A DNA stretch of 64,000 nucleotides, taken from contig CAJUDG010000012.1 in the NCBI GenBank assembly GCA_910584745.1, forward strand, positions 62,001 to 126,000, written 5' to 3'. The notes under the pieces are model-generated. The model was not told the origin of the DNA, searched no databases, and worked only from the letters and a program-made list of their open reading frames with translations. Positions within the stretch are counted from its first letter, which is position 1. Every line of letters starts with the position of its first letter. Position numbers and translations under genes: made by a program. This document shows positions 1 to 7,976 of this stretch, piece after piece. The stretch is from an uncultured Eubacteriales bacterium. Lineage in GTDB: Bacteria; Bacillota; Clostridia; Oscillospirales; Acutalibacteraceae.

Positions 1-145
1 CGGATATGCCGCTGTCATAGAGGTTCACCGGGGCGATGAAGATGGTGACCCCGGCGGCGTTTATCACCCCGGCGATAAACAGCATAAGCATGTTAAGGGG
101 CGAAAAGCCGGAAAACCATGTGGATATTTTCTCTTTTAGGGTCAT
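1..145 (-). CDS. YitT family membrane protein, N-terminal fragment
   Basis: Only the first 48 codons lie in the window and the gene runs off the left edge. The visible part begins MTLKEKISTWFSGFSP and continues into a hydrophobic helix with NAAGVTIFIAP and NLYDSG, which matches the start of YitT/DUF161 integral membrane proteins. ATG at 143-145 is preceded by a GAGAGGAGG ribosome site. It lies 23 bp downstream of ecfA1 in the same direction and is probably cotranscribed. Family assignment is moderately sure; function in this family is largely unknown. Confidence 0.75.
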   Translation of the reverse strand, partial: MTLKEKISTWFSGFSPLNMLMLFIAGVINAAGVTIFIAPVNLYDSGIS

Positions 146-168
146 GGGGCGGGCCTCCTCTCTTGTTC

Positions 169-1014
169 TCAGTTTGCTTTCAGTTTGTTTCTGAACATCT
201 CCACGCACTCCTCCACACTAAGCGGCGCGCCGGGGAGCTCAATGCCCGCCGCCTTGAGTCTATAGCAGAGCTCCGTGGCCTGTGGCACGTCCAGGGCGTG
301 GCGCTTCAGCCGCTCCACCTGGGCGAAGACCTCCCTGGGTTCTCCGTCCATCAGGATAGAGCCGCCGTCCATCACCACCACCCTGCCCGCCTCTGTGGCT
401 TCGTCCATATAGTGGGTTATGAGCACTATCGTGATGCCCTTCTCCCGGTTGAGCTTCTTTATGGTGTCCATCACCTCGGTCCGGCCCCGGGGGTCCAGCA
501 TGGCCGTGGGCTCGTCCAGGACGATGCAGCGGGGCTCCATGGCGATGACGCCCGCTATGGCCACCCGCTGCTTCTGGCCGCCGGAGAGCTTATGGGGGGC
601 GTGGGCCCGGTAGTGGTACATGTCCACGGCCTTTAGGGCCTCGTCCACCCTTCTGCGTATCTCATCGGGGGGTACGCCCAGGTTCTCCGGCCCGAAGGCC
701 ACGTCCTCCTCCACCACCCCGGCCACCAGCTGGTTATCGGGGTTTTGCAGCACGAGCCCCACCCTGCGGCGCACGTCCAGGGCCCTCGACTCGTCCAAGG
801 TGTCTATGCCGTCCACTAGTATATGCCCCTCTGTGGGCAGCAGCATACCGTTAAATAGCTTCGCCATGGTGGACTTGCCGCAGCCGTTATGGCCCAGAAG
901 GGCCACGAACTCCCCCTCCTCAATATTGAGGTCTATGCCGTGGAGCACCTCCAGCTTCCCGGTCTCCTCGGTGTCATAGCTGAAACGGACGCTCCGGGCT
1001 TCGATGAATGACAT
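169..1014 (-). CDS. ecfA1: Energy-coupling factor transporter ATPase EcfA1
   Basis: Cytosolic ATPase of 281 aa that would power an ECF-type vitamin or metal importer. Visible motifs are Walker A GHNGCGKST near residue 41, a Q-loop in LVLQNPDNQLV (typical of EcfA/CbiO), signature LSGGQKQR and Walker B CIVLDEPTAMLDP, with the H-loop histidine in LITHYMDEA. RBS GGAGG precedes the ATG. The usual partners ecfA2 and ecfT are not adjacent: the next gene encodes a YitT-like protein and upstream lie small membrane proteins, so the substrate is unknown. EcfA1 is favoured over EcfA2 by the QNPDNQ segment and N-terminus, but the split is not certain. Confidence 0.88.
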   Translation of the reverse strand: MSFIEARSVRFSYDTEETGKLEVLHGIDLNIEEGEFVALLGHNGCGKSTMAKLFNGMLLPTEGHILVDGIDTLDESRALDVRRRVGLVLQNPDNQLVAGVVEEDVAFGPENLGVPPDEIRRRVDEALKAVDMYHYRAHAPHKLSGGQKQRVAIAGVIAMEPRCIVLDEPTAMLDPRGRTEVMDTIKKLNREKGITIVLITHYMDEATEAGRVVVMDGGSILMDGEPREVFAQVERLKRHALDVPQATELCYRLKAAGIELPGAPLSVEECVEMFRNKLKAN

Positions 1015-1039
1015 GGGTATACCTCCGTTCTTGCTTTTA

Positions 1040-1246
1040 TCAGTACCGTATTATGTAGTATATCACATAGACCCAGCTGAGCAGCCCGTGGAATATAGCC
1101 CAGCCCACCGAGTGCCAGTTCACATAGCTTATGACCATGGCAAGGGCGCTGCCGAATGAGACGCCCGCCTTCACGGTCTTGCCGACCTTTTTAGACCTGC
1201 CGCTTTCCCGCTCGTCTATCTCGTCTATCTTATTCTGCTCGTCCAT
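1040..1246 (-). CDS. Small membrane protein, unknown
   Basis: A 68-aa protein with a charged N-terminal third (Asp/Glu, then Lys-rich SKKVGKTVK) followed by two hydrophobic stretches ending in YVIYYIIRY, so one or two membrane segments with a short polar N-terminus are expected. RBS AAAGGAG lies upstream of the ATG. It sits between ecfA1 and another small membrane protein in the same direction with short gaps. I recognise no family; a link to the ECF ATPase is only suggested by position. Confidence 0.6.
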   Translation of the reverse strand: MDEQNKIDEIDERESGRSKKVGKTVKAGVSFGSALAMVISYVNWHSVGWAIFHGLLSWVYVIYYIIRY

Positions 1247-1279
1247 ACTTTTTCTCCTTTAAGTATTAAGTAAGTTTTA

Positions 1280-1486
1280 TCAGCCCAGCACCGCCAGCAC
1301 TATAGCCCCGGCGGCCCCAGCCGCCAGGAGCAGCCCCCCGCCTGTGCGGGTCCGCCTGATGTAGAGGTCCGAGGGCTCGCCGGGGGTGTTGCTTTTCCAG
1401 CTCTCGGTGAACCTATAGACGCCCTCGGGGTTTATGAGCATCGCCGCGCCCACAACGGCTATCGCTATGGCAAGAACTATGTCCAT
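1280..1486 (-). CDS. Small two-helix membrane protein, DUF6199-like
   Basis: A 68-aa protein with hydrophobic helices at about residues 2-18 and 50-67 around a polar loop containing NPEGVYRFTESWKS and a cluster of Arg residues. This loop pattern resembles the small DUF6199 family, an identification from memory and tentative. RBS AGAAGGAGA precedes the ATG. The stop of the upstream DUF3795 gene is 1 bp away, so the two are almost certainly cotranscribed. No function can be given. Confidence 0.6.
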   Translation of the reverse strand: MDIVLAIAIAVVGAAMLINPEGVYRFTESWKSNTPGEPSDLYIRRTRTGGGLLLAAGAAGAIVLAVLG

Positions 1487-1487
1487 A

Positions 1488-2027
1488 TTATTTTCTCCTT
1501 CTTAGCCTTAGAGAGACGCCTTTGCTCTCTGCCATCCCGTTCAGCAGCTCCGCCGCATACGCTCCCCGCTCTTTAAGGGAAGCCCGGGACATTTCGACGT
1601 CTCTGAGAAGCCCTTCGGCCTCATTAAGGTCCGAAAGCTCCAGAAGGTTCACCGCCGTGCAGAACAGGCTCTTTCTGCGCCCATCATTGCAGGTGGTAAG
1701 CAGGTAGTCCAGAATGCGCGCCTTCTCCTCCTGCACGCGGTTGTACTCCTCCAGCCCCATGCTCCGCGCCCTCTCCAGGTCGGCCCTTTGGTTCCTGTGG
1801 GTTATGAACGAGTCATATTTGTCTATGTCCTGATACTTCCCGCAGGGGTACTCCGGGCACTGAAAGCAGTATTCAACGCCGCCGTGCTCCAGGCTGCACC
1901 GGGCAATTTTGCAAGACTGGTTGCCGTTGCCGCAGCCGCCGCAGTGCCCGCCAAGCTTCATTGTGCACAGGCCGCAGTTGAGCCCGCACAGGGACAAGAG
2001 CCGGTTTTCCCGCTTAAATCCTTTCAT
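1488..2027 (-). CDS. Cysteine-rich DUF3795-type protein
   Basis: A 179-aa protein whose first 70 residues carry many cysteines: LCGLNCGLCTMKLGG, CGGCGNG, CKIARC and CFQCPEYPCGKY. This spacing is typical of DUF3795 proteins, thought to bind metal or an iron-sulfur cluster. The rest is a charged helical domain without recognisable motifs and ends in RLRRRK. It lies in a leftward run with small membrane proteins. The biochemical role is unknown. Confidence 0.72.
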   Translation of the reverse strand: MKGFKRENRLLSLCGLNCGLCTMKLGGHCGGCGNGNQSCKIARCSLEHGGVEYCFQCPEYPCGKYQDIDKYDSFITHRNQRADLERARSMGLEEYNRVQEEKARILDYLLTTCNDGRRKSLFCTAVNLLELSDLNEAEGLLRDVEMSRASLKERGAYAAELLNGMAESKGVSLRLRRRK

Positions 2028-2048
2028 TTTACACCGTCCTGAAAGCCA

Positions 2049-2417
2049 TTATCTTCTCTTTTTCAGCCTTTCCCACACCCCATACGCCCCCGACCCCAGA
2101 AAGTCCAGGAACATCACGATATACATGGGCAGCAGCGGCACGTGGCTGAACCCCGACTGCACGGTGCGCTCAAGGGCCGAATAGCAGAGGGCGCACATCA
2201 GCGCCGCCAACAGGAACCATATCATAGGCCGGGGCCCGGCGGGCTTGCCTGCGCGGCGCTCCTTTGTAAGGGCCGACATAAAGAGCCCCAGTGCCATGGT
2301 CACGCCCACCACCCCCAGGGTGATATAGCGGGCAAGATCCTCGCCGGACCAGGCCCACTCGTATATCACAGAGGCCGCCAAGCCCAGGCCCAAGGCGGCG
2401 CAGGTCCACTTCAGCAT
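2049..2417 (-). CDS. Integral membrane protein, unknown
   Basis: A 122-aa protein predicted to have four hydrophobic helices (MLKWTCAALGLGLAAS, ITLGVVGVTMALGLF, MIWFLLAALMCALC, MYIVMFLDFLGSG) with a basic C-terminal KKRR. The ATG at 2415-2417 overlaps the 3' end of the upstream methyltransferase gene by 7 bp, which favours this start over longer reading frames further upstream that would cover that gene. No family is recognised. Confidence 0.6.
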   Translation of the reverse strand: MLKWTCAALGLGLAASVIYEWAWSGEDLARYITLGVVGVTMALGLFMSALTKERRAGKPAGPRPMIWFLLAALMCALCYSALERTVQSGFSHVPLLPMYIVMFLDFLGSGAYGVWERLKKRR

Positions 2418-3283
2418 AGGCCGTCCCCCCGCCAGATGGCCGTGTTCCCACAGGGCAGCGCCATGCCGCTGTCCGTCACCGGCAGACCTATCTCGTCGGC
2501 GGTCACGCTCCCGCCAAGCCTTGGCACTACGAGCACATTGAGAAGGTACTCCATCACCGCCGGGGACAGGCCGGTGGTGTAGGAGTTCAGCACCAGGAAC
2601 AGCGGCTCCCCTGAAAGCACGGACATGCACAGCCGCAGTAAACCGTCCAACTGCTCCTCAAGCTTCCAGACCTCGCCCCCGGGGCCCCGGCCGTAGGAGG
2701 GCGGGTCCATTATGATGCCGTCGTAGGTATTCCCCCGGCGCTGCTCCCGCTGTACGAATTTGACGCAGTCGTCCACAAGCCAGCGCACGGGCCTGTCAGA
2801 GAGCCCCGAGACCGCGGCGTTCTCCTTTGCCCACTGGACCATGCCCTTAGAGGCGTCCACGTGGGTCACCGAGGCCCCGGCCTTAAGGCACGCCAGGGTG
2901 GCCGCGCCGGTATAGCCAAAGAGGTTCAGCACCTTCACCGGGCGGCCCGCTTTCCCTATTATTTCGGACACATAGTCCCAGTTCACCGCCTGCTCCGGGA
3001 ACAGCCCGGTGTGCTTGAAGCCCATGGGCTTCAGACGGAAGGTAAGGCCCTTCCGCCCTATCTGCCACACGTCGGGCATCTTTTTGTACGGTTCCCAGTG
3101 CCCGCCGCCCTTGTTGGAGCGGTGATAGCGGGCGTGGGCCGCCCGCCAGCGGGGGTCGCTCTTCCCGCTCTCCCAGATTATCTGCGGGTCCGGGCGTATG
3201 AGCAGTATGTCCCCCCAGCGCTCTAACCTCTCGCCGGAGGATGTGTCTATCAGTTCATAGTCCTGCCAGTTTGATGTCCGCAT
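2411..3283 (-). CDS. Class I SAM-dependent methyltransferase, RlmI/RlmK-like
   Basis: A 290-aa Rossmann-type methyltransferase. Motif I is VLNLFGYTGAATLACLKAG, motif II ends in THVDASKGMV, and motif IV is IIMDPPSYGRG, the DPPxF/Y form of the COG1092 family that includes 23S rRNA cytosine methyltransferases such as RlmI. It lacks an N-terminal PUA domain, which is common among shorter Firmicute members. RBS AAGAGGGG precedes the ATG. Likely role: RNA base methylation; the target is not visible. It overlaps the following small membrane protein gene. Confidence 0.78.
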   Translation of the reverse strand: MRTSNWQDYELIDTSSGERLERWGDILLIRPDPQIIWESGKSDPRWRAAHARYHRSNKGGGHWEPYKKMPDVWQIGRKGLTFRLKPMGFKHTGLFPEQAVNWDYVSEIIGKAGRPVKVLNLFGYTGAATLACLKAGASVTHVDASKGMVQWAKENAAVSGLSDRPVRWLVDDCVKFVQREQRRGNTYDGIIMDPPSYGRGPGGEVWKLEEQLDGLLRLCMSVLSGEPLFLVLNSYTTGLSPAVMEYLLNVLVVPRLGGSVTADEIGLPVTDSGMALPCGNTAIWRGDGLC

Positions 3284-3294
3284 ATTATCCCCTC

Positions 3295-3663
3295 TTAAAG
3301 CGCTGCCCCGGCCAGCCGGTCAACGGCCTGCTCCCTGGTGCCGACGAAGAAGAAATCCCTGCCGTGGTTTGACTCATATATAAAGTCGTGGAGGGGCTTG
3401 CTGGTATAGCGGGAAAAATCCCCCCAGACCGCCATTTTTATCCCATAGTTGATGTACTTTTGCAGTATCTCCCCCGCAAGGCCGCTGCTGAGTATAAAGA
3501 ACTCCTCCGGCAGCAGCTTTTTGGGAATGGCAATGCGCTGTGCCCCGGTCTCGTATTTCACAGTTACCGCCAGGTCCAGAGCAGACTGCGGTGTGGTTAT
3601 CTTTTCCGCTGAGTTTACTACGGCTATGGTTACGCCGTTTACTGTCAGTGTTTCTGTCTCCAT
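3295..3663 (-). CDS. DUF4180 domain protein
   Basis: A 122-aa soluble protein. NSAEKITTPQSALDLAVTV, the PKKLLPEEFFILSSGLAGEIL segment and YGIKMAVWGDFSRY followed by KPLHDFIYESN match DUF4180, a small Firmicute family of unknown function (possibly STAS-like fold, inference). RBS AAAAGGAG lies before the ATG. It sits 12 bp either side of its neighbours, between a 2H phosphoesterase and an RNA methyltransferase. Confidence 0.72.
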   Translation of the reverse strand: METETLTVNGVTIAVVNSAEKITTPQSALDLAVTVKYETGAQRIAIPKKLLPEEFFILSSGLAGEILQKYINYGIKMAVWGDFSRYTSKPLHDFIYESNHGRDFFFVGTREQAVDRLAGAAL

Positions 3664-3675
3664 TTCCGTCTCCTT

Positions 3676-4164
3676 TTATTTCAAGCTTTTCTCCCCGAGC
3701 TTCCTTGCCGGGAAAAACTCCCAAAGCTCCGCCCGCTCTATCCTGCCCGAGAACCGCCGGAACCTTTCACCCAGCAGCTCCATGGCCTTTAGCGTGTTTT
3801 CACGTTCGTCTATGAGCATGGTGGTGTGGGCCGTCCAGCCCTTTTCGTCGCTGAATGTCTCCTTGAGCGCTAAAAACTCCCCGCTCACGTCCGGGGCAAT
3901 AAACAGCACCCTTTGGCCCTCGAACATGCCCATATGGTTGAAATACACCTCAAACTGTTCCATTTTCAGCCCATTCAGCTTGCTCTCAAGCTCCTCCCTG
4001 CGGTCAACTGGGAAGGTGCCAAGGGTCACGTGGAAGGGTATGCCCATGGTCTGCTGGCCGGTGAAGCCCGCTTGCAGTATCGCGTCCTGGTGCTCTTTTA
4101 GCACCCGCTGGGTCTCCTGGTCGTATATGCCCAGCACACATAAAAATTTATCCATACCTTTCAT
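3676..4164 (-). CDS. 2'-5' RNA ligase family (2H phosphoesterase) protein
   Basis: A 162-aa protein with the two HxT motifs that define the 2H superfamily: HVTLG near residue 45 and HTTML near residue 115. Members act on 2'-5' or cyclic phosphodiester bonds in RNA or nucleotides. The ATG overlaps the stop of the upstream methyltransferase gene by 4 bp (ATGA), implying translational coupling; a second in-frame ATG is at 4155. The specific substrate is unknown. Confidence 0.75.
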   Translation of the reverse strand: MKGMDKFLCVLGIYDQETQRVLKEHQDAILQAGFTGQQTMGIPFHVTLGTFPVDRREELESKLNGLKMEQFEVYFNHMGMFEGQRVLFIAPDVSGEFLALKETFSDEKGWTAHTTMLIDERENTLKAMELLGERFRRFSGRIERAELWEFFPARKLGEKSLK

Positions 4165-5101
4165 CTCTGTGCCCGGGCAAACAGATTGTCCTTGCCCATG
4201 CCCAGCACATAGGGATTCCGGTCGTACTCGTAGCAGAAGTCCAGAAAGTCCCGCTTCTGCCCCGGGTCGGCCATTATCCTTTGCAGTATCTCATGGGGCA
4301 CGGTCCTGGCGAAGGCCCCGGGCCCGGCCATTCGGATGTCGTGAAGGCCAAGGCTCTCCAAAATACCCCGCAGCTCCCCGGGCATGAATCCGTAGGTGAT
4401 GCACCAGGGCGCGCCGCCCCGCTCGTACTCAGCTATCTCCTCCTCGCCACCCATAAGGCCCTCCTCCATGAGTTTTCTTGCGGCCTTGACGTCAAAGCGG
4501 AAGCCCTCTATCATCTCGCCTCTATGGTCCAGGCACCAGCGGGCGAAGGGGTCGGCGGTATCATCATCCAGAACAAACTGGCTTTTCTGGACAGGGTTAC
4601 TGAGATATGGCAGAAACCCCAGCCGTGACGACACGCTCAGCATGAGCTTCTTTTTGCATATCCTGGCGAGCTCGGAAATCACCCGCTCCTGATTCGGGTA
4701 GGTGTACGACACCGGCGCGTCGAAGGAGAGCACCAGATCAAACTCACCGTCGTCATAGGCAGAGAGGTCCTCAAGGGCTCCTTCCACGAACTCCATATTA
4801 TCCAGCGCCCCGGCCTCCTTTGCCAGCTCCTTCGCCCGGGCTATCATGGGCGCGGAGATGTCGAAGTGGGTCACCTTCACGCCGTGTTTCGCCAGCAGGA
4901 TGGAGAAGCGCCCGCTCCCTGCGCCGCCGTCAAAGGCGGTCCTGATATCCCCGCCCTCTATAGCCGCCAGCACCTGGCCTCCAGGTGGTCCTTCTGGACG
5001 ATATCGTCTATAAACGTCTCCTCCCGGCGGCTCTCCGCCTCCCCCTTGTCGGGCAGGTTCCAGAGCCTTCGGGATATCTTTTCACTATAGCTTTTGTCCA
5101 T
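4161..5101 (-). pseudogene. Class I methyltransferase gene with a single-base frameshift
   Basis: From the ATG at 5099-5101, immediately after the glmM stop, the frame reads MDKSYSEKISRRLWNLP through QKDHLEA, then shifts and hits TAG. The downstream frame continues VLAAIEGGDIRTAFDGGAGSG, an intact SAM-binding motif I, to the stop at 4161. Adding one base near 4976 (GCCAG to GCCCAG on the coding strand) restores one 313-aa methyltransferase reading HLEAQVLAAIEGG. The truncated frame could start at GTG 4971-4973 but has no good ribosome site. This is either a recent loss-of-function mutation or a base-calling error. The C-terminal part is otherwise undamaged. Confidence 0.8.
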
Positions 5102-5104
5102 CTG

Positions 5105-6457
5105 TCAGCACAGTTCCTCTCTTATAACTTTTGCCACGCTCTCCGCCAGCTCCTCTATCTGGGCCTCGTCCCGGCCCTCCACCATCACGCGCAGCAGGGG
5201 CTCGGTGCCGCTGGGCCGCACGATGATCCTGCCGTCATTGCCCAGGGTCTCGCTGACCTTCTCGATGGCCGCCCGCACCCGCTGGTCGGTGTAAAAGGCT
5301 AGCTTGCCCTCGGGCGTGACGCTGATATTCACCATGGTCTGGGGATATCTCTGCATGACAGTGGCAAGGGAGGAGAGCTTCGCCTGGCGGCGTCTCAGGA
5401 GGCTCAGAAGCTGGCAGGCCGTAAGCTGGCCGTCGCCGGTGGTGGCGAAGTCCCTGAATATCACGTGGCCGCTCTGCTCGCCGCCGAAGCTGAAATTGTC
5501 CAGGCGCATCTGCTCCAGCACGTACCTGTCGCCCACCTTGGTGGCCTCGAAACGCATACCGTTGTCCTCGCAGAACTTCTGGAAGCCCAGATTTGTCATT
5601 ATCGTGCCCACAACGGTGTTCTTGTTGAGCTTTCCCCGGCTCTTCATATCCAGGGCGCAGATAGCCATTATGAAGTCACCGTCCACGAAATTGCCCTTCT
5701 CGTCCACCATCAGGCAGCGGTCCGCGTCCCCGTCGAAGGCCACGCCCGCGTCCAGCTCGTGGGTGCGCACGTACTCTATCAGCCCCTCCATATGGGTGGA
5801 GCCGCAGTTATCGTTTACGTTTATGCCGTCGGGCTTATCGTTGAGCATGGTGACCTGGGCCCCAAGCTCTGTAAACAGTGTCTCGGCCGTGGCACTGGCG
5901 GAGCCGTTGGCGCTGTCTATGGCTATCTTCATGCCGTCCAGGGCGAAGTGCACCGTGGACTTCACATGCTCGATATAGTCCCGCACGGCGCTCTCGGCCC
6001 GGGTGACGGTGCCAAGGCCCTCATCCTGAGGGAGCTGGTCCGAGATGTCGGTCTTGCCCAAAATAATGTCCTCTATGCGCTCCTCCAGGTCGTCCGGCAG
6101 CTTGAAGCCGTCCCCGGAGAAAATTTTGATGCCGTTATACTCGAATGAGTTGTGGGAGGCTGATATCATTATGCCCGCGTCAGCCTTGTACTTCTCCACA
6201 AGATACGCCACCGCAGGAGTTGGAACAACCCCCAGGGTCAGAACGCTGGCTCCTATACTGCAAAGGCCCGCCGCCATGGCGCTCTCCAGCATGTCGGAGG
6301 AGAGGCGCGTGTCCTTGCCGATAAGCACCCGGGGGTGCAGGTTGGATTTATTCGTCAGCACCTGTGCCGCAGCCCGGCCCAGCTGGGTGGCCAGCTCGCA
6401 TGTCAGGTCCTTGTTTGCTATTCCGCGTATGCCGTCCGTTCCGAAAAGTCTGCCCAT
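5105..6457 (-). CDS. glmM: Phosphoglucosamine mutase
   Basis: Converts glucosamine-6-phosphate to glucosamine-1-phosphate for peptidoglycan precursor synthesis in the cytosol. The 450-aa length is normal. It begins MGRLFGTDGIRG, has the phosphoserine loop MISASHN (Ser near residue 101), the metal-binding loop FDGDADR and a C-terminal sugar-phosphate loop VRPSGTEPLLRVM. The ATG at 6455-6457 is chosen because GAAGGTG lies 6 bp upstream; a GTG nine bases earlier is part of that ribosome site. It is followed by the frameshifted methyltransferase gene with a 3-bp gap. Confidence 0.95.
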   Translation of the reverse strand: MGRLFGTDGIRGIANKDLTCELATQLGRAAAQVLTNKSNLHPRVLIGKDTRLSSDMLESAMAAGLCSIGASVLTLGVVPTPAVAYLVEKYKADAGIMISASHNSFEYNGIKIFSGDGFKLPDDLEERIEDIILGKTDISDQLPQDEGLGTVTRAESAVRDYIEHVKSTVHFALDGMKIAIDSANGSASATAETLFTELGAQVTMLNDKPDGINVNDNCGSTHMEGLIEYVRTHELDAGVAFDGDADRCLMVDEKGNFVDGDFIMAICALDMKSRGKLNKNTVVGTIMTNLGFQKFCEDNGMRFEATKVGDRYVLEQMRLDNFSFGGEQSGHVIFRDFATTGDGQLTACQLLSLLRRRQAKLSSLATVMQRYPQTMVNISVTPEGKLAFYTDQRVRAAIEKVSETLGNDGRIIVRPSGTEPLLRVMVEGRDEAQIEELAESVAKVIREELC

Positions 6458-6528
6458 GAAAAACACCTTCGCTTTCTGAATAATTTTATTTTATAATATT
6501 ATATGCCGCGGTATTCCGGCGGCCCTGT

Positions 6529-7137
6529 CTAGCAAAGCTTTGAGAGCGCCCAGCGCTCCGTCTCCCTGGCGGCCTCCTCCACCGTCAGCCCGGACACGTC
6601 CAAGGTATCGTAGCGCACGCCCTCTATGTTGTCGTGCTCCCTAAAGTACCGATCATAGTCGATGGAGCTCTGTATCCAGCCGGCATCCGTAATGCCCCGG
6701 CCCTCTGTCATGCGCCGCCGCAGCTCATCCTCGCCCACTGTCAGGGCCAGCACAAAAATATCGCTGAAGAACCGCGTGCCATAGGCCCCCGAGAGCATCT
6801 GGATGTTCCCCGCCCTGCTCCATATGGCGGGCTTTCCGCACTGCATTATGTCCCTTGAAAAGGCCATCAGCAGCTCGGTCTGGGCCATGTAGTCCTCGGG
6901 GGTATCGTGGGGCATGGCGTTATAAAATATGTCGCTCTCAAGGCACACAAGCTCCCGGGTCATTTGCTGCAATGCCTGCAGGGTCGTGCTCTTGCCCGCG
7001 CCGCTGGCCCCGGTGACTATGAACAGGGGGAGCTTCAAAAACTCCCAGCTATGGCCGCATTTGGGGCAGGTGATGGTGCTGCCATCAACGGTCTTATCGG
7101 GGTCATAATTGCCGCACTTCGGGCAAATCTCTACCAT
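6529..7137 (-). CDS. Zinc-ribbon P-loop nucleotide-binding protein
   Basis: A 202-aa protein. Residues 1-32 form a four-cysteine zinc ribbon (CPKCGNY and CPKCGHSW). A kinase-like P-loop follows, FIVTGASGAGKST near residue 40, with a nucleoside or adenylate kinase-like continuation (CLESDIFYN, later RRRMTEGRG). It could be a small-molecule kinase or an ATPase with a metal sensor; no substrate can be assigned. The ATG lies 2 bp after the stop of the upstream methyltransferase gene, so it belongs to that operon. Confidence 0.7.
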   Translation of the reverse strand: MVEICPKCGNYDPDKTVDGSTITCPKCGHSWEFLKLPLFIVTGASGAGKSTTLQALQQMTRELVCLESDIFYNAMPHDTPEDYMAQTELLMAFSRDIMQCGKPAIWSRAGNIQMLSGAYGTRFFSDIFVLALTVGEDELRRRMTEGRGITDAGWIQSSIDYDRYFREHDNIEGVRYDTLDVSGLTVEEAARETERWALSKLC

Positions 7138-7139
7138 TT

Positions 7140-7976
7140 TTATCCCTCCCGTTCCGTTTTGCGCCCGGCAAAGGCTATCATCTCCGGCAGCGCCGCCACG
7201 GGGTTTTTATGCCAGTCGTACATGGCGTCCACTTCCTCCCGGCTGGGCCTTCTGCCGCCCACCATCTCGTCGTTGTCCACGAAGAAGGGCCGCTCATAGT
7301 CGGGTTTTGGCATTATCTCCTCCATGTGCATAAGGCCTATGCCCGCATCCAGAATGGGGTTCACGATATCCTGTATGCGCCAGGCGAAGTTCACCGTGGT
7401 CTCGTCCTCAAATGGCCCGGTGCTGTCGTAGGGCTTCACAACCTGCATATCCTTGCCAAAGGGCCGCTGGAAGGGGTGGAGCTCGTACATGACATACACG
7501 CCGCCGGGCTTTAGTATTCTGCTTACGTTCCTGTACATTGAAGGGAGGTCGTTGAGCCACACATGCACGCCGTTGGACGTGTATACGAAGTCGTATACCC
7601 CGTCCCCAACGCCGGACAGTTTCATCGTGTCCTCCTGCTGAAACGCAATGCGCCCGCCGAGCCCCAGCTTCTCCGCTGCCGCTTTAGCCGCCGCCAGCTG
7701 GTTTTGGGAGATATCGCAGGAGGTCACCCGCGCGCCCATAAGCGCCAAGGCCAGCACAGCGTTATTGTCCCCGCTGGATGGCACGCATACCCGCTTATCC
7801 TCCATCTCCGGCACGTACCTCTGTATCATTGCCCATACCGCCGGGGCAAAGGCGGTCTCGGGCCTTACTTTCAGCCGTTCGAGTATGCTGTCCGAGAGGT
7901 TGAACGCCTGATACTTCTCTGAGTATTCCTCCCAGTCCAGCCGGTTTTTCTCCACAATATCCGTCATATTCATCAC
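7140..7976 (-). CDS. Class I SAM-dependent methyltransferase
   Basis: A 278-aa methyltransferase domain protein: motif I region RVCVPSSGDNNAVLALALMG, motif II VTSCDISQNQL, motif IV-like YDFVYTSNGVHVW and post-motif RILKPGGVYVMYELHP. It resembles UbiE/methyltransf_11 small-molecule enzymes and so is not obviously an RNA enzyme. Three candidate ATGs sit at the start (MMNM); the first overlaps the ruvB stop by 4 bp, suggesting coupling. Substrate unknown. Confidence 0.75.
   Translation of the reverse strand: MMNMTDIVEKNRLDWEEYSEKYQAFNLSDSILERLKVRPETAFAPAVWAMIQRYVPEMEDKRVCVPSSGDNNAVLALALMGARVTSCDISQNQLAAAKAAAEKLGLGGRIAFQQEDTMKLSGVGDGVYDFVYTSNGVHVWLNDLPSMYRNVSRILKPGGVYVMYELHPFQRPFGKDMQVVKPYDSTGPFEDETTVNFAWRIQDIVNPILDAGIGLMHMEEIMPKPDYERPFFVDNDEMVGGRRPSREEVDAMYDWHKNPVAALPEMIAFAGRKTEREG

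Noticed and set aside
6458..6528. Promoter for glmM in the AT-rich gap
   Set aside because: Several TATAAT-like hexamers exist, but no -35 at acceptable spacing could be found, so no promoter is called.
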